Assembly (NCBI RefSeq): GCF_900111685.1
Contig: NZ_FOHX01000006.1
Coordinates: forward strand, 372,001-436,000
Reading direction: 5' to 3'
Origin: Nonomuraea wenchangensis
Lineage (GTDB): Bacteria > Actinomycetota > Actinomycetes > Streptosporangiales > Streptosporangiaceae
DNA: 64,000 bases
The first letter of the stretch is position 1; every line of letters starts with the position of its first letter. Shown piece after piece: positions 1-9,298 of the stretch. Below the pieces are notes generated by a model that saw only the letters and a list, made by a program, of their open reading frames with translations, ran no database searches and was not told where the DNA came from. Both the position numbers and the translations under genes were made by a program.

Positions 1-62
1 GTGACCCGGGTGACCTCGCCCGCCTCGAAGGATCGGTCCGGCTTGCGGTGCATGAAGCGCAT
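1..62 (-). CDS. 5' end of an unidentified leftward gene (partial)
   Basis: An ATG at 62-60 on the minus strand is preceded by a good ribosome binding site (GGGGAGG, about 5 nt upstream) and opens a frame of 20 codons, MRFMHRKPDRSFEAGEVTRV, that runs off the left edge without a stop. The following gene diverges from it, so the 70 nt between them should hold two promoters. The visible part is too short to assign a family. The call rests only on the start signal and the open frame. Confidence 0.45.
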   Translation of the reverse strand, partial: MRFMHRKPDRSFEAGEVTRV

Positions 63-132
63 GTGCCCTCCCCGCGGGTCCTGCCTCCGATGCTAAGCGG
101 CGGCGACGGCGCGGAAAGGTGAGGTAAGCGAA

Positions 133-1107
133 ATGGGCAACAATGGTGTGATGAGCGAACTGCCGGTCGTCGACATCGCGCCCCTCCTCGGCGAGGACGA
201 GGAGGGCAAGGCCGCCGTCGCCGCCGCCATCGGCGCCGCCTGCCGGGACAACGGCTTCTTCTACGTCACCGGGCACGGCGTCCCTGCCGGGCTGATCGCC
301 GACCTCGACGCCGCCGCCCGGCGCTTCTTCGCGCTGCCCGAGCCGGTCAAGAACGAGATCGCGATGGACCGGGGCGGCCGGGCCTGGCGGGGCTTCTTCC
401 CGGTGGGCGGCGAGCTGACCTCGGGCCGGCCCGACCTCAAGGAGGGGATCTACTTCGGCGCGGAGGAGCCGCCGGGCCCGCTGCCGCTGCACGGCCCCAA
501 CCTGTTCCCCGCGCAGGTGCCGGAGCTGCGCGAGGCGGTGCTGGCCTACCTGGACCTGATGACCGGGGTCGCGCAGACGGTGATGTCCGGCGTCGCGCTC
601 AGCCTGGGGCTGGCGGAGGACTACTTCCGCACCGGTTACACCGCCGACCCGACGATCCTGTTCCGCATCTTCCACTACCCGCCCGCCCCGCCGGACCCGG
701 AGAGCTGGGGCGTCGGCGAGCACACCGACTACGGCCTGCTCACGCTGCTCCTCCAGGACGCCAACGGCGGCCTCCAGGTCCGCACCGGGGACGGCTGGAT
801 CGAGGCGCCGCCGCTGGAGGGCACGTTCGTGTGCAACATCGGCGACATGCTCGACAAGCTGACCGGTGGCCACTACCGCTCGACCCCCCACCGGGTGCGC
901 AACCGCAGCGGGAACGAGCGGCTCAGCTTCCCGTTCTTCTTCGACCCCGGCTGGGACAGCGAGGTGCCGCCGCTCCCCTACGCGCCCGGCCACCGCTGGG
1001 ACGGCCAGGTGGACTTCACCGGCACCTACGGGGAGTATCTGCTGGCGAAGGTCTCCAAGGTCTTCCCCCGCCTGTTCGAGACCCTGGACGACGAGCGGCC
1101 CCGCTAG
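133..1107 (+). CDS. Isopenicillin N synthase-family 2-oxoglutarate/Fe(II) oxygenase
   Basis: A 324-residue protein of the non-haem iron dioxygenase family (DIOX_N followed by 2OG-FeII_Oxy). The N-terminal part has LPVVDIAPL and the family pattern DNGFFYVTGHGV. The C-terminal jelly roll shows the iron ligands in GEHTDYGLLTLL (His-X-Asp) and in HYRSTPHRV (distal His), followed by the NRSGNERLSFPFFFDP region with the Arg-X-Ser that usually holds the 2-oxoglutarate carboxylate. It should be a soluble enzyme that hydroxylates or oxidises a small molecule; the substrate cannot be told from sequence. The ATG at 133 has GAGGT 8 nt upstream; an in-frame ATG at 151 also fits the family N-terminus. It ends tail to tail with the next gene, the two stops sharing CTAG at 1104-1107. 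Confidence 0.85.
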   Translation: MGNNGVMSELPVVDIAPLLGEDEEGKAAVAAAIGAACRDNGFFYVTGHGVPAGLIADLDAAARRFFALPEPVKNEIAMDRGGRAWRGFFPVGGELTSGRPDLKEGIYFGAEEPPGPLPLHGPNLFPAQVPELREAVLAYLDLMTGVAQTVMSGVALSLGLAEDYFRTGYTADPTILFRIFHYPPAPPDPESWGVGEHTDYGLLTLLLQDANGGLQVRTGDGWIEAPPLEGTFVCNIGDMLDKLTGGHYRSTPHRVRNRSGNERLSFPFFFDPGWDSEVPPLPYAPGHRWDGQVDFTGTYGEYLLAKVSKVFPRLFETLDDERPR

Positions 1108-3452
1108 GCGGACTCGCGCACGACCAGCCGGGCGGGCAGCACCACCGACTCGGTGTGGCGGCCCTCCAGCCGCGACAGCAGCAGCCGGGCCAGCGCGAGC
1201 GCCTGCTCGGCCGCCGGCACCCTGACCGTGGTGAGCCCGGGGACGACCGCCGAGGCGGCGTCCACGTCGTCGAAGCCCACGACCGCCAGGTCCTCGGGCA
1301 CCCGCCGCCCGATCTCCCTGGCCGCCTGCAGCGCGCCGAGCGCGAGCTGGTCGGTGGCGGCGAAGACCGCGTCGAGCGCGGGCTCGTCGCCGAGGAGCCG
1401 GCGGGTGGCCGCCGCCCCGGAGGAGCGGGTGAGCTCGGCGGGCGCGAGCAGCGGCTGCCGGCCGGCCCGGCGCATGGCGTCGCGGTGGCCGGCCAGGCGG
1501 TCCTGCATGGCGATCAGGTCCAGGGGGCCGGTGATCATGCCGATCCGGCTCCGGCCGCCCGTCAGCAGGTGCTCGGTGGCCGCGGCGGCGCCGCCGGCGT
1601 TGTCGACGTCCACGTACGGCACCAGCGACGCGATGGCCGGCTTGCCGAGCAGCACGACCGGCACGCCGGTGCGCGAGAGCCGTTCGGCGAGGGTGTCGCC
1701 GCGGTCGGGCGGCAGCAGCACGACGCCGTCCACCAGCCGGGCCTCGACGTGCTGGACGATGCGCCGGTGGCTCTCGGCGGTGTCGGCCAGCATGAGCGTG
1801 ATCTGCTTGCCGGCGCCCTCCAGGACGCTGGTGACGTACTGGACGACGGCGGCGGTGAGCTGGTCGCCGCCCTGGCGCGGCACGGACAGCACCAGCGCGA
1901 CGGAGTTCGTGCTGCGGGTGACGAGGCTGCGGGCGGCGGCGTTGGGCACGTATGCCAGCTCCTTGATCGCCAGCAGCACCGTCTCGCGGACCTCGGGGCG
2001 GACGGACGCCTCGCCGTTGACCACCCGGGAGACGGTGGCGCGGGAGACGCCGGCGCGGGCGGCCACGGTCTCCAGGGTGGGCCGCTTCGGGCGCGACTCC
2101 AGCAGGCCGCCCCGCCGGATGACGTCGCGGTACCAGAGCGCGCTGTCCTTCAGCCGCCGCCGCTGGGTGGCGAAGTCGACGTGCACGAGGCCGAACTTGC
2201 GCTGGTAGCCGTCGGCCCATTCGAGGTTGTCCAGCAGCGACCAGACGAGGTAGCCGCGGACCGGCACGCCCTCCTGGACGGCCACGCGCACGGCGCGCAG
2301 GTGCTCCTCGATGAAGCTGACGCGCTCGACGTCGTGGATGCCGTCGCCGGTGACGACGTCGACGAAGTCAGCGCCGTTCTCGGTGACCATCAGGTCGGTG
2401 CCGGGGAACTCGGCGGCGAGGCGGCGCAGCGCGAGCGACAGGCAGCCGGGGACGATGGGCCAGCCCATGGCGGTGACCGCCGTGGGGACGGTGCAGAACA
2501 GCACGCCCTCGCTGCCGGGGTAGGCGGGGTCGGCGGGCTCGCTGGGCTGGGCCTGCACCACGAGCGGGGTGTAGTAGTTGACGCCGAGCAGGTCGATCGG
2601 CTGGGCGATCAGGTCCAGGTCGCCGTCGCGCAGGTGGCCGAGCCCGGCCGTGCGCTCGACGATGGGCAGCAGCTCGGCGGGGTACGAGCCGCGCAGCATG
2701 GGGTCCAGGAACTGCCGGTTGACCAGGGCGTCGATGCGGCCTACCGCCTCGGCGTCCTCCTCCGACAGCGGCCGGCCGGGGTCGCCGACCTGGCCGGGGG
2801 TCAGCACCGGCGAGATGTTGAGCACGCCGCCGACCTTCGCCGCCCCGGCCGCGCGCAGGGCCTGGGTGCCGAGCCCGTGCGCGAGCAGCAGGTGGTGGGC
2901 GGCGCGGAAGGCGTCGGCGGGCGAGGTGCGGCCGGGGGCGTGGATGCCGGAGCCGTAGCCGAGGAAGGCCGCCACCCAGGGCTCGTTGACGGTGAACCAG
3001 GTGTCCACGCGGTCCCCTAACCGCGCGGCGACGGCCGCCGCGTAGTCGGCGAAGCGGTGCGCGGTCTCGCGCTCCGGCCAGCCGCCCGCGTCCTCCAGCG
3101 CCTGCGGCAGGTCCCAGTGGTAGAGGGTGGCGTACGGCGTGACGCCCGCCTCCAGCAGGGCGTCCACCAGCCGCTCGTAGAAGTCGAGCCCGGCCTCGTT
3201 GGGCTCGCCCGAGCCGCCGGGGAAGATCCGCGGCCAGCTCACCGAGAAGCGGTAGGCGGCGATGTCCAGGTCCTTCATCAGCCGTACGTCGTCGCGGTAG
3301 CGATGGTAGTGGTCGCACGCCTCGGCCCGGTCGGCGGAGAAGGTGTCCCAGATGGACCGGCCACGCCCACCGGCCGACGTCGCTCCCTCGATCTGGTAGG
3401 CCGAGGTGGACACTCCCCAGACGAATCCCTCGGGGAAGGCTGCGGTGCTCAT
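1104..3452 (-). CDS. GH1 beta-glucosidase fused in frame to a LacI-family regulator
   Basis: A single 782-residue frame. Residues 1 to about 445 are a complete GH1 beta-glucosidase: WGVSTSAYQIEG near the N-terminus, acid/base Glu157 in TVNEPW, nucleophile Glu358 in VTENGA, and the usual C-terminal end WYRDVI. After a linker of about 12 residues, residues 457-782 are a full LacI regulator: helix-turn-helix PTLETVAARAGVSRATVSRV, hinge region, and a periplasmic-binding-protein-like sensor ending in the typical VVGFDD and TTVRVP segments. There is no stop and no ATG, GTG or TTG between the domains, so separate translation is not evident. Such genes are normally adjacent, with the regulator controlling beta-glucoside use. 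The start is an ATG with a GAAGGG-type site upstream. It diverges from the Lrp gene. A sequencing indel at the junction cannot be excluded, but the frame reads cleanly. Confidence 0.88.
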   Translation of the reverse strand: MSTAAFPEGFVWGVSTSAYQIEGATSAGGRGRSIWDTFSADRAEACDHYHRYRDDVRLMKDLDIAAYRFSVSWPRIFPGGSGEPNEAGLDFYERLVDALLEAGVTPYATLYHWDLPQALEDAGGWPERETAHRFADYAAAVAARLGDRVDTWFTVNEPWVAAFLGYGSGIHAPGRTSPADAFRAAHHLLLAHGLGTQALRAAGAAKVGGVLNISPVLTPGQVGDPGRPLSEEDAEAVGRIDALVNRQFLDPMLRGSYPAELLPIVERTAGLGHLRDGDLDLIAQPIDLLGVNYYTPLVVQAQPSEPADPAYPGSEGVLFCTVPTAVTAMGWPIVPGCLSLALRRLAAEFPGTDLMVTENGADFVDVVTGDGIHDVERVSFIEEHLRAVRVAVQEGVPVRGYLVWSLLDNLEWADGYQRKFGLVHVDFATQRRRLKDSALWYRDVIRRGGLLESRPKRPTLETVAARAGVSRATVSRVVNGEASVRPEVRETVLLAIKELAYVPNAAARSLVTRSTNSVALVLSVPRQGGDQLTAAVVQYVTSVLEGAGKQITLMLADTAESHRRIVQHVEARLVDGVVLLPPDRGDTLAERLSRTGVPVVLLGKPAIASLVPYVDVDNAGGAAAATEHLLTGGRSRIGMITGPLDLIAMQDRLAGHRDAMRRAGRQPLLAPAELTRSSGAAATRRLLGDEPALDAVFAATDQLALGALQAAREIGRRVPEDLAVVGFDDVDAASAVVPGLTTVRVPAAEQALALARLLLSRLEGRHTESVVLPARLVVRESA

Positions 3453-3533
3453 TACGGCGGAAACCCTTCGTCATCGATCACGAGGGTCCAGTCTCCCGCG
3501 CGCCGCTCGTCGCGCGCCAGCCTGGCCAGGCGG

Positions 3534-3545
3534 TATACAGAGCCC
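3534..3545 (+). promoter_or_regulatory. Possible leaderless -10 element for the Lrp gene
   Basis: TATACA at 3534-3539 lies 6 nt before the GTG at 3546, the spacing expected if transcription begins at the start codon. No ribosome binding site precedes the GTG. The last base departs from the usual TANNNT and no -35 is visible, so the call is tentative. A 10-bp palindrome CCTGGCCAGG sits just upstream (3521-3530) and might be an autoregulatory site. Confidence 0.3.
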
Positions 3546-4019
3546 GTGGAACTGGACCGGCTCGATCGTGACATCATCGCGGCGCTCGTGGACGACGCCC
3601 GCGCGACCTACGCGGAGGTGGGGCAGCTCGTGGGCCTCAGCGCCTCGGCGGTCAAGCGGCGGGTCGACCGGCTGCGCGAGAGCGGCGCGATCACCGGTTT
3701 CAGCGCCCGGGTGGCGCCGGAGGCGCTGGGCTGGACCACCGAGGCGTACGTCGAGCTGTTCTGCCAGGGCAAGACCAAGCCGTCGGACATCGCGCTGGCC
3801 GTCGCCAAGTTCCCCGAGGTGGTGGGGGCGGCCACGATCACCGGCGAGGCGGACGCGTTACTCCACATCAGGGCCACCGACGTGCGGCACGTGGAGCGGG
3901 TGATCGAGCGCATCGCGGCGGAGACATTCGTGGTCCGGACCAAGAGCGCGATCGTGCTGTCACGGCTGGTGGACGCCCCTTCCGGGGTGGTGCGCAACGA
4001 AACGCGGCTGATCGGGTGA
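3546..4019 (+). CDS. Lrp/AsnC-family transcriptional regulator
   Basis: A 157-residue protein starting at GTG 3546 (VELDRLDRDIIAALVDDARATYAEVGQLVGLS). It has the AsnC-type winged helix-turn-helix (GLSASAVKRRVDRLRESGAI) and, after a short linker, the RAM ligand-binding domain (EAYVELFCQGKTKPSDIALAVAKFPEVVGAATITGEADALLHI). Members of this family sense amino acids and usually regulate a neighbouring metabolic gene. Here the next two genes on the same strand degrade arginine and ornithine, so arginine or ornithine is the likely effector; that is inference from position. The family fold fits this start better than any upstream in-frame codon. Confidence 0.85.
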   Translation: MELDRLDRDIIAALVDDARATYAEVGQLVGLSASAVKRRVDRLRESGAITGFSARVAPEALGWTTEAYVELFCQGKTKPSDIALAVAKFPEVVGAATITGEADALLHIRATDVRHVERVIERIAAETFVVRTKSAIVLSRLVDAPSGVVRNETRLIG

Positions 4020-4059
4020 AACTCGCAACAGACCCGCGCCAGCGCGCAATGCCACCCGC

Positions 4060-4088
4060 TTGGCCTGCGCAAATGTGATTCCTAGGCT
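4060..4088 (+). promoter_or_regulatory. Vegetative-type promoter before the arginine-degradation genes
   Basis: TTGGCC (4060-4065) and TAGGCT (4083-4088) are separated by exactly 17 nt, a good match to principal-sigma promoters of actinobacteria. Transcription would start near 4095, giving a leader of about 40 nt to the ATG at 4133. GCGCAA occurs twice just upstream and across the -35 (4044-4049 and 4067-4072), possibly Lrp-related. Confidence 0.5.
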
Positions 4089-4132
4089 GTGTCCGTCCCC
4101 ATGTGCCCGCATAAGTGCGACGGAGAAGCCGC

Positions 4133-4930
4133 ATGCCCAAACACTTCCTGATGTGCCGTCCGGACTACTTCACGGTCGAGTACGCCATCAACCCGTGGAT
4201 GCATCCCGAGGCCGGCGCGGACCGCGACGTCGCGGTCCGCCAGTGGGAGGGCCTGAAAGCGGCCTACGAGGAGCTCGGGCACCGGGTGGACCTCATCGAC
4301 CCGATCGACGGCCTGCCCGACATGGTCTTCGCCGCCAACGGCGCGCTGGTCGTCGGCGGCCGCGTCTACGGGGCCAGGTTCGCCTTCCCGCAGCGCGGCC
4401 CCGAGGGCCCGGCCTACCTGCGGTGGTTCGCCGAGCGCGGCTACCCGGTGCTGGAGCCGGCGCACGTCAACGAGGGCGAGGGCGACTTCCTCACGCTCGA
4501 CGAGGTCGTGCTGGCCGGCACCGGGTTCCGTACCGACGTGGTGGCCCACAAGGAGGCGCAGGAGTTCCTGGGCCGCCCGGTCGTCTCGCTGACCCTGGTG
4601 GACCCGCGCTTCTACCACCTCGACACGGCGCTGTTCCCGCTGGACGGCCGCAACGTCGCCTACTACCCGCAGGCGTTCTCGCCGGGCAGCCAGGAGGTGC
4701 TGCGCCGGATGTTCCCCGACGCCGTGCTCGCCGGGGCCGAGGACGCCGAGGTCCTGGGGCTCAACGCGGTCAGCGACGGCAGGAACGTGGTGATCAACGC
4801 CGAGGCGTCCTCGCTCCAGCTGGAGCTCAAGCGCCGTGGGTACGAGGTGATTCCGGTTGACCTGTCGGAGTTGCGCAAGGCAGGCGGCGGACCGAAGTGC
4901 TGCACACTGGAAATCAGGGGGGAAAACTGA
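4133..4930 (+). CDS. Guanidino-group-modifying amidinohydrolase, probable arginine dihydrolase (DDAH/ArgZ-like)
   Basis: A 265-residue member of the amidinotransferase superfamily, often annotated as dimethylarginine dimethylaminohydrolase. The catalytic set is visible: Asn69 in FAAN, the acidic EGEGD (114-118), His162 in RFYHLD and a Cys257-Cys258 pair in GPKCCTLE. DDAH and arginine deiminase normally carry Asp in the position of Asn69. An Asn there is, from memory, the mark of the arginine dihydrolases (cyanobacterial ArgZ/AgrE) and of AstB, which release both guanidino nitrogens as ammonia. The next gene, rocD, starts 1 nt after this stop and consumes ornithine, the product a dihydrolase would make. 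GGAGAA lies 5 nt before the ATG. Family membership is firm; the dihydrolase activity is inference. Confidence 0.82.
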   Translation: MPKHFLMCRPDYFTVEYAINPWMHPEAGADRDVAVRQWEGLKAAYEELGHRVDLIDPIDGLPDMVFAANGALVVGGRVYGARFAFPQRGPEGPAYLRWFAERGYPVLEPAHVNEGEGDFLTLDEVVLAGTGFRTDVVAHKEAQEFLGRPVVSLTLVDPRFYHLDTALFPLDGRNVAYYPQAFSPGSQEVLRRMFPDAVLAGAEDAEVLGLNAVSDGRNVVINAEASSLQLELKRRGYEVIPVDLSELRKAGGGPKCCTLEIRGEN

Positions 4931-4931
4931 C

Positions 4932-6149
4932 ATGACCAGCAGCGCAGAGCTGATCGAGCTGAGCGAGCGCCGCAGCGCGCACAACTATCACCCGCTTCCC
5001 GTGGTGGTCCACGAGGCCGAGGGGGCCTGGGTCACCGACGTGGACGGCAAACGATATCTGGACTGCCTGTCCGGCTACTCGTCGCTCAACTTCGGCCACC
5101 GCAACCAGAAGATCATCGAAGCGGCCCAGGAGCAGCTGCAGCGGCTGACCCTGACCAGCCGGGCGTTCTACCACGACCAGTTCGCGCAGTTCTGCGCCGG
5201 GCTGGGCGACCTCACGGGCAAGGACCTGATCCTGCCCATGAACACCGGCGCGGAGGCCGTCGAGACCGCCATCAAGGTGGCCCGCAAGTGGGGTTACGAC
5301 GTCAAGGGCGTCGAGCCCGGCCAGGCGAACATCATCGTGATGGAGAACAACTTCCACGGCCGCACCACCACGATCATCAGCTTCTCCACCGATCCCGACG
5401 CGCACGACGGCTTCGGGCCGTACACCCCGGGCTTCCGGCTCGTGCCGTACGGGTCGATCGAGGCGATCAGGGCGGCGATGGACGCCGACACCGTGGCCGT
5501 GCTGGTCGAGCCCATCCAGGGCGAGGCCGGGGTCCTGGTGCCGCCGGACGGCTACCTGAGCGACATCCGCGACCTGTGCACCGCCGAGGGCGTGCTGATG
5601 ATCGCCGACGAGATCCAGTCGGGGCTCGGGCGCACCGGGCAGACGTTCGCCTGCGACCACGAGGGGGTCGTGCCGGACATCTACGTGCTGGGCAAGGCGC
5701 TCGGCGGCGGCGTCGTCCCGGTGTCGGCCATTGCGGCCAACCGCGACGTGCTCGGCGTGATCCACCCCGGGCAGCACGGCTCCACCTTCGGCGGCAACCC
5801 GCTCGCCTGCGCGGTCGCCAACGCCGTCATCGAGATCCTCGGCACCGGTGAGTTCCAGGCCAGGGCCGCCAAGCTCGGCGAGGTGCTGCACACCCGGCTG
5901 CGCGAGCTGGTCGGCAAGGGCGTGGTCGAGGTGCGCGGGCGCGGCCTCTGGGCCGGCGTGGACATCGACCCCGACCTCGCCACCGGGCGCGAGGTGTCGA
6001 AGGCGCTGATGAAGCGGGGCGTGCTGGCCAAGGACACGCACGGCTCCACGATCCGGCTGGCCCCGCCCATCGTGATCAGCGAGGACGACCTGGTCTGGGC
6101 GGTGGACCAGCTCGCCGACGCCGTCTACGAGTTCAGGAACAAGGGTTAG
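4932..6149 (+). CDS. rocD: Ornithine-oxo-acid aminotransferase
   Basis: A 405-residue class III PLP-dependent aminotransferase. The Schiff-base lysine is Lys255 in VLGKALGGGVVP; Asp226 in IADEIQSGLGRTG contacts the pyridine nitrogen; VEPIQGEAGV and the early SGYSSLNFGH motif are typical of ornithine aminotransferase. It converts ornithine and 2-oxoglutarate to glutamate semialdehyde and glutamate in the cytoplasm. The start chosen is the ATG at 4932, with a GGGGGGAAAA ribosome binding site inside the end of the preceding gene; an in-frame ATG 75 nt further upstream would overlap that gene and add 25 residues unlike the family. It is almost certainly co-transcribed with the upstream hydrolase. 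Confidence 0.93.
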   Translation: MTSSAELIELSERRSAHNYHPLPVVVHEAEGAWVTDVDGKRYLDCLSGYSSLNFGHRNQKIIEAAQEQLQRLTLTSRAFYHDQFAQFCAGLGDLTGKDLILPMNTGAEAVETAIKVARKWGYDVKGVEPGQANIIVMENNFHGRTTTIISFSTDPDAHDGFGPYTPGFRLVPYGSIEAIRAAMDADTVAVLVEPIQGEAGVLVPPDGYLSDIRDLCTAEGVLMIADEIQSGLGRTGQTFACDHEGVVPDIYVLGKALGGGVVPVSAIAANRDVLGVIHPGQHGSTFGGNPLACAVANAVIEILGTGEFQARAAKLGEVLHTRLRELVGKGVVEVRGRGLWAGVDIDPDLATGREVSKALMKRGVLAKDTHGSTIRLAPPIVISEDDLVWAVDQLADAVYEFRNKG

Positions 6150-6172
6150 CGGGCACACCCTGCGCCGGCGGC

Positions 6173-7729
6173 TCAGCGCAGTCGCACCGAGTCGATCCGG
6201 CGCAGGGTGTCGTTGCGGGATTCGTACCAGCTCACCTCGTCGGGCAGGGTGAGCGTGGCGATGGCGTTCTGGAAGAACGGGCCTTTGGTGATCCGCCAGC
6301 GGAACGGCGGTCGCCGGACGCCCGCCAGGCGGGCCAGCAGGCCGCCCACCAGCGTGGCCACCGAGAACTGGGTGACCACGTTGGCCCAGCGCAGCAGGCG
6401 GCTGAGCGGGTTGCGGATGGGCGAGCAGACGATCTGGAAGATCTGTCCTCTGTTGGTCCTGGCGAGGTAGGAGTAGTGGACGTCGCCGGAGAGGATCATC
6501 ACCGGCTTGTCCGTCCTGACCAGCAGCCGGGCGAGGTCCTCGAACGAGCGCCGGAACGCCGCCCAGTGCTCCAGGTCGATGGCCTGCCGGAACCGCTCCG
6601 ACCACTCCCGCACCCGGGACCCCCACTTGCCGTCGGCGAGGGCCTCGTTCCAGTTTTGCACGCCGTGGACGCCCTCGGGCAGCAGGAACGGGATCGACGA
6701 GCCGATGATCAGGCGCTCGGCCGGCGCGGCGAGCTGCTCCTCCAGCCAGGCCCACTCGTCGGGGTCGAGCATGCGCCGGTCGCCCGGGGTGAGCTGCCTG
6801 GCGCACCGGGTGTCGACCATGATCAGCCGGGCGCCGCCGAGCTCGCGCGAATAGCTCCAGCGGTTGCTGCTCGGCTCGGCGTCGGCCTTCTCGGCGAAGG
6901 CGTCGAGCTCGGCGGCGCCGTCCCGGCCGTCGAGGTCGAGCAGCGTGCGCATGAGCGGGTCGGCGGCCCGCTCGGCGGGCGAGAGGTTGCCGAGGTGCTG
7001 GTAGACCCAGTAGGCCCCGAGCCCGGCGACCACCCGCCGCTGCCACCAGGTGGTGCGGGCCATCTGCTCGCGCCAGGGCTGGGAGGTGTTCCAGTCGTCG
7101 CGCAGGTCGTGGTCGTCGAAGATCATCGCGGTCGGCACGGTGGACAGCAGCCACTGGATGTCCGGCTCGGTCCACGCCTGGCGGTAGAGCTCGGCGTACT
7201 CCTCGAAGTCGGCGATCTCGTCCTGCGGCGCGGTGTCACGGCGGGCCCGGATGAAGGCCAGGATGTCCTGGGAGGGGGCGTCGGCGTAGACCTGGTCGCC
7301 GATGAGCAGCAGCAGGTCGGGCCACTCCTCGTCGGGCGCCTCGTAGAGCCGGCGGCCGTAGGAGCGCAGCACGTCCTCGCCGTGGACGCGCACGGTGGCG
7401 GGGTCGTGCGGCACGCTGGTGCGGCACGAGCCGAACGCCAGCCGCCGGGCCCCGCTCTCGGGCATCAGCCGGATGCGGCTCGGCGGGCGACCCGCCAGCG
7501 GCCATACGCGCTCCCCGTCGAGGGTGACGGAATACGACGGGATATCCTGGGTGAGCTCGACGAGATCCACGATCGCATAGTGGTGTCCGTGCACGGTGAA
7601 GGTAGGCGACCGGTAAGCCCTGCCACCCGCCTCGACGGCGACCGTGCAGGGTTCGGCGGTCTCCACCCAGATCGAGGCGCTATGGGAATCGACGTGTCTG
7701 AGCATCGGCCCCACCACGAGTGCGGGCAT
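6173..7729 (-). CDS. Alkaline phosphatase D (PhoD-like) family metallophosphatase
   Basis: A 518-residue PhoD-type metallophosphoesterase. It begins with a fibronectin-like N-terminal domain (RHVDSHSASIWVETAEPCTVAVEAGG), then LAFGSCR, the metal-binding LLLIGDQVYAD and IFDDHDLRDDWN, and the late LSGDVHYSY. There is no signal peptide or Tat motif, unlike classical secreted PhoD, so this is probably a cytoplasmic phosphatase or phosphodiesterase. The ATG at 7729 is preceded by GGAGGG. It converges with rocD and diverges from the dehydrogenase gene. The substrate is not determinable. Confidence 0.85.
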   Translation of the reverse strand: MPALVVGPMLRHVDSHSASIWVETAEPCTVAVEAGGRAYRSPTFTVHGHHYAIVDLVELTQDIPSYSVTLDGERVWPLAGRPPSRIRLMPESGARRLAFGSCRTSVPHDPATVRVHGEDVLRSYGRRLYEAPDEEWPDLLLLIGDQVYADAPSQDILAFIRARRDTAPQDEIADFEEYAELYRQAWTEPDIQWLLSTVPTAMIFDDHDLRDDWNTSQPWREQMARTTWWQRRVVAGLGAYWVYQHLGNLSPAERAADPLMRTLLDLDGRDGAAELDAFAEKADAEPSSNRWSYSRELGGARLIMVDTRCARQLTPGDRRMLDPDEWAWLEEQLAAPAERLIIGSSIPFLLPEGVHGVQNWNEALADGKWGSRVREWSERFRQAIDLEHWAAFRRSFEDLARLLVRTDKPVMILSGDVHYSYLARTNRGQIFQIVCSPIRNPLSRLLRWANVVTQFSVATLVGGLLARLAGVRRPPFRWRITKGPFFQNAIATLTLPDEVSWYESRNDTLRRIDSVRLR

Positions 7730-7885
7730 CCGACCCTCCGTTTCGATGTTTCGGCACAGTGTCGCGGCCCAGCCTGCCAGAGTGGCACGGTCACAGCATC
7801 TCGATCATCGGCTTGGATTTCTACCAACGACTAGGCAAGCTGAAACGCCCCGCCTTAGGATCATCGTGACAACATCGCCCTAAGT

Positions 7886-7905
7886 GGAAAGCAATGGCGC
7901 TTTCC
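7886..7905. promoter_or_regulatory. Inverted repeat in the leader of the glutamate-type dehydrogenase
   Basis: GGAAAGC and GCTTTCC are perfect 7-nt arms around a 6-nt spacer, ending 38 nt before the ATG at 7944. Just upstream CTTAGG and CCTAAG form a second, wider inverted pair. Either could be an operator or an mRNA hairpin in the 214-nt divergent interval 7730-7943, which otherwise shows no gene. Confidence 0.4.
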
Positions 7906-7943
7906 TCGCAAAACGGGCGTAAATACCAGGAGGACACTCTTCC

Positions 7944-9221
<1,278 letters not shown>

Positions 9222-9240
9222 GCTGATCCGGGGATCGAAA

Positions 9241-9277
9241 GGCCCGGCCGCCCTCGTACGCCGAGGGCGGCCGGGCC
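9241..9277. terminator. Perfect 16-bp stem terminator
   Basis: GGCCCGGCCGCCCTCG (9241-9256) and its exact complement (9262-9277) enclose a 5-nt loop TACGC. It lies 19 nt after the dehydrogenase stop and 21 nt before the end of the convergent MarR gene, so it can serve both strands. There is no T-tract, as is common in high-GC actinobacteria. Confidence 0.85.
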
Positions 9278-9298
9278 GTCGTCATGGTGGAAGGCGGC

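Noticed and set aside
2060..2110. Frameshift separating the GH1 and LacI genes
   Set aside because: The frame is continuous, codon bias is uniform across the junction and no start codon suits a separate LacI gene, although resequencing would be needed to be certain.
831..3020. A 729-codon plus-strand open frame through the oxygenase end and the GH1-LacI gene
   Set aside because: Its translation is Arg/Gly/Ala/Pro/His-rich with no domain; it is a high-GC shadow of the minus-strand gene.
4133..4930. Simple dimethylarginine dimethylaminohydrolase call
   Set aside because: Asn69 instead of Asp and the direct coupling to rocD favour arginine dihydrolase, so the DDAH name is kept only as the family label.
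4914..7175. A 753-codon minus-strand frame opposite rocD and through the phosphatase gene
   Set aside because: Low-complexity composition and conflict with two well-supported genes in other frames.
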